Origin: Colletes latitarsis
Taxonomy: Eukaryota > Arthropoda > Insecta > Hymenoptera > Colletidae
NCBI RefSeq assembly: GCF_051014445.1
Contig: NW_027488366.1
Coordinates: 15,208,001-15,272,000 of the forward strand
DNA: 64,000 bases
Direction of reading: 5' to 3'
Shown here: in pieces, positions 39,131 to 49,200 of the stretch
Layout of the letters: each line of letters opens with the position of its first letter
How positions within the stretch are numbered: position 1 is the first letter of the stretch
The notes under the pieces: model-generated
Databases searched by the model: none
Told to the model about the DNA's origin: nothing
The model's input: only the letters and a program-made list of their open reading frames with translations
Made by a program: the position numbers and the translations under genes

Positions 39131-39147
39131 GAAGGAAGAGGGAGCAG
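39131..39147 (+). other. Polypurine tract
   Basis: GAAGGAAGAGGGAGCAG, 16 of 17 bases purine, directly before the right LTR. This is the expected primer site for plus-strand DNA synthesis. Confidence 0.85.
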
Positions 39148-39459
39148 TGTTGCGACGGTATGAAGATGCCGCGCAATACCGCGAAATTGCATCGTCGCAA
39201 TGGTGTGAAGAGGCTTTGCGATGAGGTGAAGCTGCCACACGAAAACGAGCGGATGCGAGATCCCGAGCCTTCCGGTTGCCGAGAAACCGGCAACGATTTT
39301 GAAGATTAGAATTACGACAGATCACAAGGCGAACAGACGTATTGAAAAGCACTCTTGTTAATAAAGTTCCCAGTTTGCATTAGTTGTGTTACGTTGTGGT
39401 ATTTTAATTGTGTTGTGTCAATATGAGTTATTGGAAGAAAGCCCCGCCCCGGCGCAACA
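39148..39459 (+). repeat. 3' LTR of the Ty3/gypsy element
   Basis: 312 bp, read by eye as identical to the 5' LTR. Poly(A) signal AATAAA is at 39360-39365. Because both LTRs are made from one template at integration, identity means little time has passed since insertion. Confidence 0.95.
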
Positions 39460-39463
39460 ATAT
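39460..39463. repeat. Target site duplication, right, of the LTR retrotransposon
   Basis: ATAT immediately after the terminal CA of the 3' LTR, matching 33730-33733. Confidence 0.85.
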
Positions 39464-40140
39464 TGATGGAAACCAGGTTTAATTGACTGTTTCAGTGTTG
39501 TACTACATTACTACGTGATGCAATCCAGAAAAAGCCCAGGATCTAGCCATCAAGTATGAGAAATATGCGAAAGAATGAGCCTGATGAGAGCAAATCCCAG
39601 ACCTATCCCAGACGTAACTTGCGTTGTCCTCTAAAATATTGATCGAAACCAGGTTTAATTGACCGTTTCAGTGTGGTACCACATTACTACGTGATCCAAA
39701 CCAGAGAAAACCCAGGATCCGTTCAACAAGTATGTGAAGGATGCGAAAGTATGAGTCTGATCAGTGGAAATCACAGGCCTTACCTAGACCTAACTTGCGT
39801 TGTCCTCTAAAATATTGATGGAAACCAGGTTTCATTGACTGTTTCAGTGTGGTACTAGATTACTACGTGATGCAATCCAGAAAAAGCCCAGGATCTAGCC
39901 ATCAAGTATGAGAAATATGCGAAGGAATGAGCCTGATGAGAGCAAATCCCAGACCTAACCTAGACCTAACATGCGTTATCCTCTAAAATATTGAGCGAAA
40001 CCAGGTTTAATGGACTGTTTCAGAGTGGTACCACACTACTTCGTGATCCAAACCAGAAATAGCCCAGGATCTAGCCATGAAGTATGAGAAATATGCGAAA
40101 GTAAGAGCCTGATGAGGGCAAATCCTAGATCTATCCCAGA

Positions 40141-40156
40141 CGTAACTTGATACAAT
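40141..40156 (+). repeat. Second copy of the shortened monomer
   Basis: The same 72-bp deletion with the same breakpoints as at 32.9 kb, 7,242 bp away. Subtracting the inserted LTR element and its 4-bp duplication (5,730 bp) leaves 1,512 bp, exactly nine monomers minus 72. The deletion therefore happened once and was then copied by tandem duplication. Confidence 0.85.
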
Positions 40157-41985
40157 CCAGAAACAGCCCAGGATCTAGCCATGAAGTATGAGAAATATGC
40201 GAAAGTATGAACCTGATGAGGGCAAATCCTAGACCTAACACAGACCTAAGATGCGTTATCCTCTAAAATATTTATCCAGACCAGGTTTCATTGAATGTTT
40301 CAGTGTGGTACCACTTTACTATGTGATCCAGTCCAGAAATAGCCCAGGATCTAGCCATGAAGTATGAGAAATATGCGACAGTAAGAGCCTGATGAGGGCA
40401 AATCCTAGACCTATCCCAGACCTAACTTGCGTTATCCTCTAAAATATTGATCGAAACCAGGTTTAATTGACTGTTTCAGCGTGGTACCACATTACTACGT
40501 GATACAATCCAGAAACAGCCCAGGATCCGTTCAACAAGTATGTGAAGAATGCGAAAGTATGAGTCTGATGAGTGAAAATCCCAGGCCTAACCTAGACCTA
40601 ACATGCGTTATCCTCTAAAATATTGATCGAAACCTGGTTTAATCGACTGTTTCAGTGTGGTTCCACATTACTATGTGATCCAAACCAGAAAATAACCCAG
40701 GATCTGTTCAAGGAGTATGTGAAGTGTGCGAAAGTATGAGTCTGATGAGGTCAAATCCCAGACCTATCCCAGACCTAACTTGCGTTATCCTCTAAAATTT
40801 TGATCGAAACCAGGTTTAATCGACTGTTTCAGTGTGGTACCACATTACTACGTGATCCAAACCAGAAAAAACCCAGGATCTGTTCAACGAGTATGTGAAG
40901 TGTGCGAAAGTATGAGTCTGATGAGGTCAAATCCCAGACCAATCCCAGACTTAACTTGCGTTATCCTCTAAAATATTGTTCGAAACCAGGTTTAATCGAC
41001 TGTTTCAGTGTGGTACCACATTACTACGTGATCCAAACCAGAAAAAACCCAGGATCCGTTTAGAAGTATGTGAAGAATGCGAAAGTATGAGTCTGATCAG
41101 TGGAAATCCCAGGCCTAACCTAGACCTAACATGAGTTATACTCTAAAATATTGATCGAAACCTGGTTTAATCGACTGTTTCAGTGTGGTACCACATTACT
41201 ATGTGATCCAAACCAGAAAATAACCCAGGATCTAGCCATCAAGTATGAGAAATATGCGAAAGAATGAGCATGATGAGAGCAAATCCCAGACCTAACCTAG
41301 ACCTAACATGAATTATTCTCTAAAATATTGATCGAAACCAGGTTTAATTGACTGTTTCAGTGTGGTCCCACATTACTACGTGATCCAAACCAGAAAAAAC
41401 CCAGGATCCGTTCAACAAGTATGTGAAGAATGCGAAAGTATGAGTCTGATGAGTGAAAATCCCAGGCCTAACCTGGACCTAACATTCGTTATCCTCAAAA
41501 ATATTGATCGAAACCTGGTTAAATCGACTGTTTCAGTGTGGTACCACATTACTATGTGATCCAAACCAGAAAATAACCCAGGATCTGTTCAACGAGTATG
41601 TGAAAAGCGCGAAAGTATGAGCCTGATGAGAGCAAATCCCAGACCTAACCTAGACCTAACATGAATTATTCTCTAAAATATTCATCGAGACCGGGTTTAA
41701 TCGACTGTTTCAGTGTGGTACCACATTACTACGTGATCCAAACCAGAAAAAACCGAGGATCAGTTCAACAAGTATGTGAAGAATGCGAAAGTATGAGTCT
41801 GATGAGTGAAAATCCCAGGGCTATCCTAGACCTAACATGCGTTATCCTCTAAAATATTGATCGAAACTAGGTTTAATCGACTGTTTCAGTGTGGTATCAC
41901 ACTACTACGTGACCCAAACCAGAAAAAACCCATGATCTGTTCAACAAGTATGTGAAAAACGCGGAAGTATGAGCCTGATGGGGGC

Positions 41986-41999
41986 AAATCCCAGACCTA
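41986..41999 (+). repeat. Target site duplication, left, of the non-LTR element
   Basis: AAATCCCAGACCTA precedes the first element base. The same 14 bases occur at 49892-49905, although the first three As there cannot be told from the poly(A) tail; the certain part is TCCCAGACCTA, 11 bases, one telomere-like unit. A tandem target makes the exact length ambiguous. Confidence 0.75.
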
Positions 42000-42384
42000 C
42001 CCCTCAGGGGCTGCCAGCCTTTCAGCTGCAGTTCGGGCTTAACGAACCCGGGGTACCCGAGTCATACACACACCGTAAGCCTCCTGTTGGTCGTCACAAC
42101 GACCCATTCACAATTCCCTATTGGTTTTGTGAATGGTACGTGACGGCAGGAGGAACGGGGGTCTTGGCTTAACCGCCTGGGCCACGAGTATGGCGACTCT
42201 ATAAAATCGCCCTCCAATCCTAAGCTATGGTGCGCGGCGATGGGATGCATGGTTGGGGGAGAAGGCCCAATCCCAAGCGACCACCTCCGGGGAACCTGCC
42301 GAACCCCCGGAGTATATAGGCTTACCCGGGAAAGGCGGCTCTGCCCGGGCGGACCTTTTCTTCCGACCTGCTCGTGGGAATATT
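42000..42384 (+). promoter_or_regulatory. Structured 5' UTR of the non-LTR element
   Basis: 385 bases from the junction (CCCCTCAGGGGCTGCC) to the likely ORF1 ATG. Several inverted repeats nest around 42080-42153: CCTCCTG (42080-42086) with CAGGAGG (42147-42153), CGTCAC (42092-42097) with GTGACG (42140-42145), and CCATTCACAA (42104-42113) with TTGTGAATGG (42127-42136). A smaller hairpin is GTTCG (42031-42035) with CGAAC (42043-42047). R1-clade elements usually carry their promoter at the 5' end, but no promoter motif could be pinned down; the TATAAAA at 42200 may be chance. Confidence 0.7.
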
Positions 42385-43858
42385 ATGGAGTTCAATATTA
42401 AAACGGGGATGGGACGGGGTAAGTCAGAGGGGGAGGACGAAGGCGGTGTTGGGACTGGAGTGACGGCGCTCGCGCCGCCTCCAGCGCCTGGCCCGTCTTC
42501 GTGGAAGGTGGAGGAGGACGACGAGACTGCGTCAGTCTCGTCCTTCTCCTCCACCAGGAGCCTCATAGGCTCTAAGAGGAAGAGGGCGGGGCAGGCCGTC
42601 GTCGAGGTGGGCGGGGCGATGAGCCCGTCGGTGAGGCTGAGTTGCTTCAGGGACGGGGTGACCGAGGAGATATCGGAGAGGATCTCCTCGTCCCTGAGGC
42701 GGGTGGAGAAAGTCGCCGCTGCCTGCGCCTTTAAGGGGCAGAAAAGCGGTGGCGCGGAGGCCCTGAAGGCCGCGGCGGAGGAAATGAGGGAGGCGGCGCG
42801 GGAGCTCAGAGGGCGGAACGCCCGTCTGCAGCTCCTGTTGGAGGAGGAGCGACAGGGGAGGAGGAGGGCAGAGGCGCTGTGGAACAGCGCGACCCTCCCT
42901 CCCATCCTCCCTCCTCCTCCACCGCCGCGTCCCTCGGCGGAGGTAAATAAGCGGAGTGCGGCGGCAGTGGTGCGGGGCACCGCGGGCCCCTCCACCCGCA
43001 CTCCGCCCGTGAAGAAGTCCCCGTCCTCCTCAGAAGACGATCTTCTGAGGAGGATTGGGGACATGATTAATGGCAAGCTGGCCGCCTTCCGGGAGGAGCT
43101 CCTCGCCGGAAGAGCGGTCAGCAGGAAGGCGGTGCCTCCCCGACCTGTTCCGGTACAGTCGGGGAAGGCAAAGAAGGGCGGAGTGAAGGCTCCGCCCAGC
43201 GTTGCGGCACCAGGGCCCCGGGTCGCGACCCCCAAGGGGGGTGGTGTACCCGTGGTCGCGGTGGTCGCGTCCTCCACAGCACCCTCCCAAGGGGGGGTGG
43301 CGTGGAGTGAGGTGATGGGGCGGAAGGCGAAGCGGGCGGCGAGGAAGGCCTCGCAAGGCCGCGAAGGTCGGGAAGGAACGACCTGGTCGTCCCCCAAAAA
43401 CGGCAGCGGTGACGCTGACCGTTGCGCAGGGGGGCGACCTGACCCTCGCGGAGGCGATGCGGCTCGCCAGGGAGAATATCTCCCTGGATGAGCTGGGCAT
43501 CGCCTCCGTGAGGGCGAAGAGGGCCGTGACCGGGGGTCTCTTGCTGGAGATCCCCGGTGCAGAAGGCGGCGCGAAGGCGGATCGTCTCGCCCAGAGGCTC
43601 CGGGAGCAGCTGGGCGAGCGAGGTGTCCGGGTCGCCCGGCCCACGAAGCGCACGGAGATGCGCGTTTGTGGGCTGGACGACTCGGTCAGCGCACAGGATG
43701 TGTCCCGTGCCCATGCGAGGGCGGGGGACTGTCCTGTGGAGGACCTGCGGATCGGAGAGATCCGCAGGTCGCCCTCCGGCCTCGGGTCGGTGTGGGCCCG
43801 GTGCCCCCTCTCCGCCGCCCGTAAGGTGGCGGAATCCGGGAGGGTGTTGGTGGGGTGG
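42385..43858 (+). pseudogene. ORF1 (Gag-like) N-terminal part, frameshifted and cut by satellite
   Basis: ORF1 proteins of this clade bind element RNA and, in SART/TRAS, guide it to telomeres. I chose the ATG at 42385 (MEFNIKTG); the frame is open from 42253 but only with a TTG. The first part is acidic and serine/proline-rich, with a likely coiled coil rich in Glu, Ala and Arg at about 42755-42885. The frame then moves by one base within about 43345-43370, near an AAGG. Before it the sequence reads WSEVMGRKAKRAARKA; after it PPKTAAVTLTV and an RRM-like Gag domain (MRLARENISLDEL to SGRVLVGW). It ends abruptly at 43858, where the inverted satellite begins. The C-terminal zinc knuckles continue at 45839. 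Confidence 0.88.
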
Positions 43859-45840
43859 GTTAGGTCTGGGTTAGGTCTGGGTTAGGTCTGGGTTAGGTCT
43901 GGGTTAGGTCTAAGATTTGCCCTCATCAGGCTCACAGTTTCGCGATTTTCACATACTTGTTGAACAGATCCTGGGTTTTTTCTGGTTTGGATCACGAAGT
44001 AGTGTGGTACCACACTGAAACAGTCAATTAAACCTGGTTTCGCTCAAATTTTTAGAGGATAACGCATGTTAGGTCTAGATTAGGTCTGGGATTTGTCTCA
44101 TCAGGCTCATTCTTTCGCATATTTCTCATACTTGATGGCTATATCCTGGGCTTTTTCTGGATTGCATCACGTAGTAACGTAGTACCACACTGAAACAGTC
44201 AATGAAACCTGGTTTCCATCAATATTTTAGAGGACAACGCAAGTTAGGTCTAGGTAAGGCCTGAGATTTTCACTGATCAGACTCATACTTTCGCCTTCTT
44301 CACATACTTGTTGAACGGATCCTGGGTTTTTTCTGGTTTGGAACACGTAGTAATGTGGTACCACACTGAAACATTCAATTAAACCTGGTCTTGATAAATA
44401 TTTTAGAGAATAACGCATGTTAGGTCTGGGTTAGGTCTAGGATTTGCCCTCATCAGGCTCATACTTTCGCATATTTCTCATACTTCATGGCTAGATCCTG
44501 GGCTATTTCTGGATTGGATCACGTAGTAAAGTGGTACCACACTGAAACATTCAATGAAACCTGGTCTGGATAAGAATTTTAGAGGATAACGCATGTTAGG
44601 TCAAGGTTAGGTCTAAGATTTGCCCTCATCAGGCTCACAGTTTCGCGTTTTTCACATACTTGTCGAACAGATCCTGGGTTTTTTGTGGTTTGGATCACGT
44701 AGTAATGTGGTACCACACTGAAACATTCAATTAAACCTGGTCTTGATAAATATTTTAGAGGATAACGCATGTTAGGTCTGGGATAGGTCTGGGATTTGCT
44801 CTCATCAGGCTCATACTTTCGTACACTTCACATACTTGTTGAACGGATACTGCGTTATTTTCTGGTTTGGATCACATAGTAATGTGGTACCACACTGAAA
44901 CATTCAATTAAACCTGGTCTTGATAAATATTTTAGAGAATAACGCATGTTAGGTCTGGGTTAGGTCTAGGATTTGCCCTCATCGGGCTCATACTTTCGCA
45001 TATTTCTCATACTTCATGGCTAGATCCTGGGCTATTTCTGGATTGGATCACGTAGTAAAGTGGTACCACACTGAAACATTCAATGAAACCTGGTGTGGAT
45101 AGAAATTTTAGAGGATAACGCATGTTAGGTCAAGGTTAGGTCTAAGATTTGCCCTCATCAGGCTCACAGTTTCGCGTTTTTCACATACTTGTCGAACAGA
45201 TCCTGGGTTTTCTCTGGTTTGGATCACGTAGTAATGTGGGTCCACACTGAACCAATCAATTAAACCTGCTCTTGATAAATATTTTAGAGGATAACGCATG
45301 TTAGGTCTGGGATAGGTCTGGGATTTGCCCTCATCAGACTCATACTTTCGCACACTTCACATACTCGTTGAACAGATCCTGCGTTATTTTCTGGTTTGGA
45401 TCACATAGTAATGTGGTACCACACTGAAACATTCAATTAAACCTGGTCTTCATAAATATTTTAGAGGATAACGCATGTTAGGTCTGGGTTAGGTCTAGGA
45501 TTTGCCCTCATCAGGCTCACAGTTTCGCGTTTTTCACATACTTGTTGAACAGATCCTGGGTTTTTTCTGGTTTGGATCACGTAGTAATGTGGTACCACAC
45601 TAAAACAGTCAATTAAACCTGGTTTCGATCAATATTTTAGAGGATCACGCAAGCTAGGTCTGGGATAGGTCTGGGATTAGCCCTCATCAGGCTCATTCTT
45701 TCGCATATTTCTCATACTTGATGGCTATATCCTGGGCTTTTTCTGGATTGCATGACGTAGTAACGTAGTACCACACTGAAACAGTCAATGAAACCTGGGT
45801 TCCATCAATATTTTAGAGGATAACGCAAGTTAAGTCTGGG
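43859..45840 (-). repeat. Inverted satellite segment (~11 monomers) inside the non-LTR element
   Basis: About 1.98 kb of the same 176-bp satellite in the opposite orientation to the rest of the window; the landmarks read as reverse complements, for example CCTGGTTTCGATCAATATTT and AACGCATGTTAGGTCTGGG. It interrupts ORF1 of the non-LTR element. The left edge carries four perfect and one variant TTAGGTCTGGG units instead of the usual two; the right edge ends in TTAAGTCTGGG. Flanking ORF1 pieces lie in the same reading frame, so the segment length is a multiple of 3. TGGG occurs at both edges, either microhomology or a tiny duplication. Many monomers resemble types common at 53-63 kb (the TTTATCAAGACC form), so the donor probably came from this array. 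An assembly join is the main alternative. Confidence 0.93.
43860..43914 (+). repeat. Short telomere-like tract, (TTAGGTCTGGG)4 plus a variant unit
   Basis: Four perfect tandem TTAGGTCTGGG units (43860-43903) and a fifth reading TTAGGTCTAAG. Ordinary monomers hold only two such units, usually one of them altered. The tract lies exactly at the junction between ORF1 and the inverted satellite, abutting GGGGTGGG of the element. It is the cleanest telomere-type run in the window. Confidence 0.9.
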
Positions 45841-46201
45841 ACCGCGAGTGGAAATCCTCGCGCCGCGCCCGCTCCAGTGTCACCGCTGCCTCGAATTGGG
45901 GCACGTGAGGCAGTGGTGCACCTCGCCGGTGGACCGCAGCGGTCAGTGTTACCGCTGCGGTGCCAAAGAGCACCGTGCGAGCCAGTGCTCGGCGGCCCCC
46001 CACTGCCCGCTGTGTGCGGACATGGGGAGGCCAGCCGATCACAGGGTGGGGAGCAAGAAGTGCTCCCCCCCCTCCCGGAAGGAGAGGAAGAGGCGGGCTG
46101 CACCGGCTCCGGTGCCGAGGGCGGTGGCATCGTCCTCCATGGAGGTGGACGGTGCTACGGGGATGGACGGCCGGGAGGAGGCTGGCGCGGCCATTAATTA
46201 A
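45839..46201 (+). pseudogene. ORF1 C-terminal part with three zinc knuckles
   Basis: Continues ORF1 after the inverted satellite, in the same frame as the part ending at 43858. It has the R1-clade signature RVEILAPRPLQC and three zinc knuckles: CX2CX4HX4C at 45878-45919 (CHRCLELGHVRQWC), CX2CX4HX4C at 45947-45988 (CYRCGAKEHRASQC), and a longer CX2CX8HX6C at 46004-46063. These bind nucleic acid. A short tail ends at TAA (46199-46201), whose last A is the first base of the ORF2 ATG. It has no credible start of its own, so it is an ORF1 remnant split from its N-terminus. Confidence 0.9.
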
Positions 46202-46203
46202 TG
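46199..46203 (+). promoter_or_regulatory. UAAUG stop-start overlap coupling ORF1 and ORF2
   Basis: TAATG: the ORF1 stop TAA (46199-46201) shares its A with the ORF2 ATG (46201-46203). In Bombyx SART1 a UAAUG overlap is known to allow translation of ORF2 by termination-reinitiation. In this copy ORF1 is broken upstream, so coupling would not work from the full ORF1. Confidence 0.8.
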
Positions 46204-49200
46204 CCGCCCCGCCTCCTCCTCCAGGCCAACCTCAACCACTGCCGCGCGGCACAGGACTTGATGTCCCAAGTCCTCGCGGAGTGGGGGGTTGGCCTGGCGG
46301 GCGCCGCCGAGCCGTACCGCGTCCCTGATCACCCTCATTGGGTGGGCGACGCGGACGGCTTGGTGGCGACGGTATGGGGAGGGGGCGACGGGTCCCCACC
46401 GTACTCCTTGTTGGAGCGCGGTCGGGGATTCGTTGCCGTGGACTGGGGGGGAGTCGCTGTGGTGGGGTGCTACATTTCGCCCCGTAGCGGTCACGCTGCG
46501 TTCGAGCTGTACTTAGCCGAGGTCGCGGCATGCGTGCAGCGCTACGCGGCCCGGCCGGTGCTGGTCCTGGGGGATTTTAATGCCAAGTCGGTGGCTTGGG
46601 GATCCCCCAGGACCTCCGTTCGCGGCGGGATCCTGGGCGATTGGGCGGCGGGGCTCGACCTCCGGGTATTGAACCGGGGGTCGGAGCACACATGCGTGCG
46701 GCGATATGGGGGGTCCATCGTGGATGTTGGATTCGCGACCCCCAACGCCGTGCGCGTGGTGTCGGGTTGGCACGTGGTCGCGGGGGCAGAGACACTCTCC
46801 GATCACCGGTACATCCGGATGGAGGTCTCTGCCGCCGCGAGTGCATCCCGACACGGCCGCCTGCGTGGCACCCCACCACGCCGCTGGGCGCTTCGGCGCC
46901 TGGACAAGGACGCCCTGATGGCAGCTGCCCTCGCTGCAACTTGGCCGCAGGGAGCGGCCGAGTTGCCGAGCATAGAGGAGGAGGTCGCCCGGCTCGGAGC
47001 ATTGGTCGCGGGTATTTGCGACGCGGCGATGCCTCGGGTCGGGCGGGCATCTCCTCGCCGGGCGGTGTACTGGTGGTCGGACGCGATCGCGGAGTTGCGA
47101 GTCGCGACTGTCCGCGCCCGACGCCAGTACACCCGCGCGTACCGTCGTCAACGTACAGGCGACGGCGTGGCGCGAGCGAGGGCAGCTGATGACCTGTATG
47201 GAGCATACCGCGTGGCGCGGGTTGCTCTGCAGGTCGCTATCAAACGGGCCAAGACCCAGGCATGGAAGGAGCTCCTCCAGACCCTTGATGACGATCCATG
47301 GGGGCGCCCATATAAGGTGGTGCTGAATAAGCTCCGCCCGTGGGCGCCCCCCGTCACCGAGGGTCTTGACCCCCGGCTGCTGGAGGACGTGGTCAATACA
47401 CTCTTCCCAATTGGGGAGAGGGGACCGCGTCCTCCGGCGGCGGCGGCTGTCCCAGTGGAGTGGACGGCCGAGCTGGGGGTCACGCAGGAGGAGCTGGCAG
47501 CGGCCATCAGACAGCTCGGGGTTCGTAACACGGCCCCGGGTCCGGATGGTGTGCCCGGCCGGGTTTGGGTCTTGACCCAGGGCGTCCTTGGGGCCGACCT
47601 CAGGCGGTTGTTCGACCGCTGCCTGAGAGACGGGCGATTCCCCCCCAGTTGGAAGGTGGCGAGGATGGTCCTCCTCCGGAAGGAGGGTCGGCCCGCGGAG
47701 TCTCCCTCCGCATACCGGCCCATTTGTCTCCTCGACGAGGTGGGCAAGCTCTTCGAGCGTGTGATTGCTGCCCGCCTCGTCGAGCACCTGTCGCGGGGTG
47801 ATCCCGGTCTGGCCGACTGCCAGTTCGGTTTCCGGGGGGGCCGATCGACTATCGACGCGATAGGTCGTCTGAGGGCCCTCTCGGAGGCGGCCGTCTCCCG
47901 GGGAGGGATGGCATTGGCAATGTCCTTGGATATTGCCAATGCCTTTAACACCCTCCCCTGGGAAGAGATAAGGAGGGGACTCGAATATCATCGAGTCCCC
48001 CCTTGTCTCAGGGCGGTCGTCGGGGATTATCTCCGCGGCAGGTGGATCGAGTATCCGGGCCAGGATGGTGATATGCGGAGGGAGGTGTACTGCGGTGTTC
48101 CGCAGGGGTCGGTCCTCGGGCCACTCCTGTGGAACATCGCGTACGACTCGGTGTTGCGGGCCGGCCTCCCCGACGGCGTCAGCACGGTGTGTTATGCGGA
48201 TGACACACTGGTGCTGGCCGTCGGGGCGCACTGGGGGAGGGCCATGCGTCGCGCGGAGGAGGGGTCGCAACGCGTCGTCGACCGGATCAGGGGGATGGGG
48301 ATGACGGTGGCGGTCCATAAGACCGAGGTGATTGCGTTTCATTCACCTCGGCAGGATCCGCCACCCCCTCTGATCCGGGTGGGTGGGGCTGACATCGAGG
48401 TGAAGCCCCAGATCAGGTATCTGGGACTGATCCTCGATAGCCACTGGCGTTTCGAGGAGCATTTCCGCTGCCTGGTCCCCCGATTGGAAAGGATGGTTGC
48501 GGCTCTGGGCCGGATCCTGCCCAACCTGGGGGGCCCGGCGGGCCGAGTTCGTCGCCTCTATGTGGCAATGGTCCAGTCGGTGGCCCTATACGGGGCCCCC
48601 GTCTGGGCGGACGACCTGGCTGCCTCCCGGCGCAGCATGACTATGCTGCGTCGGGTGCAGAGGCGCATGGCGCTCAGGGTCGTCCGCGGGTATCGGACCA
48701 TGTCACATGAGGCGGCGACGGTTCTAGCGGGGATGCCGCCCATGGACCTGCTCGCGCGGTCGCACGCGGTGATGTACCGGCACCGCGTCGACCGTCGCGC
48801 GGGGGTGGGGGCGGCTCCGGGCGGGCAGGAACCTGCTTGGGGCGATTTGAAGCGCCAGGCCCGGCAGTCCGTGTTGCTCGCGTGGCAGGAGCGGCTGGCT
48901 CTGCCAACCGCGGGGCACCGGACTGTCGGGGCTGTTCGGCCACTCCTGAAGGAGTGGCTGGACAGAGGCCATGGCAGCCTCACCTACCGGCTGGCACAGG
49001 TATTTTCCGGGCATGGCAGCTTCGGAAGATACCTGTGCCGGATAGGGAAGGAGCCGACGGCGCGTTGCTGCCACTGCGACGCTGAGCAGGACACGGCGGA
49101 TCATACCCTGGAGGTATGCCCCGCGTGGGAGGGGGAGCGCCGTGTCCTGGTCGGCGTCGTCGGGCGGGATGTCTCGCTGCCGGGCGTGGTGCGCGCCATG

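Larger units (their letters stand above)
33734..39459 (+). mobile_element. Complete Ty3/gypsy-type LTR retrotransposon (5,726 bp)
   Basis: Bounded by two 312-bp LTRs (TGTTGCG...CGCAACA) with an ATAT target duplication. Internal order is primer-binding region, gag, pol with PR-RT-RNase H-IN, a third ORF and a polypurine tract. Integrase after RNase H is the Ty3/gypsy order. No in-frame stop or frameshift damage was seen in gag or pol, and the LTRs read as identical, so the copy is young and potentially autonomous. It sits in the satellite in the same orientation as the array's + strand. No envelope-like gene with signal peptide or membrane segment is present. The family within Ty3/gypsy was not determined. 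Confidence 0.96.
39460..41999 (+). repeat. 176-bp satellite array, middle block (~14 monomers)
   Basis: Continuation of the same array, same orientation, between the LTR retrotransposon and the non-LTR retrotransposon. It resumes in the monomer that was cut at 33733: the left side ends CTCTAAGATAT and the right side continues ATATTGATGG. Positions 39460-40240 closely match 32218-33000, including a shared shortened monomer. Positions around 41.0-41.6 kb match the variant types at about 18.4-18.9 and 29.8-30.3 kb, including the rare form CCGTTTAGAAGTATG. The block stops inside the telomere-like unit CCCAGACCTA, where the non-LTR element begins. Confidence 0.97.

Noticed and set aside
42193..42206. 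TATA-box promoter (CTATAAAA) in the 5' UTR of the non-LTR element
   Set aside because: It lies about 200 bases inside the element; non-LTR elements need a promoter acting at or before their first base, so this could not give full-length RNA.
42225..43397. 390-codon minus-strand open frame
   Set aside because: It is the antisense shadow of GC-rich ORF1; its composition is low-complexity and no domain is recognisable. The same applies to the long minus-strand frame at 46513-48342 opposite ORF2.
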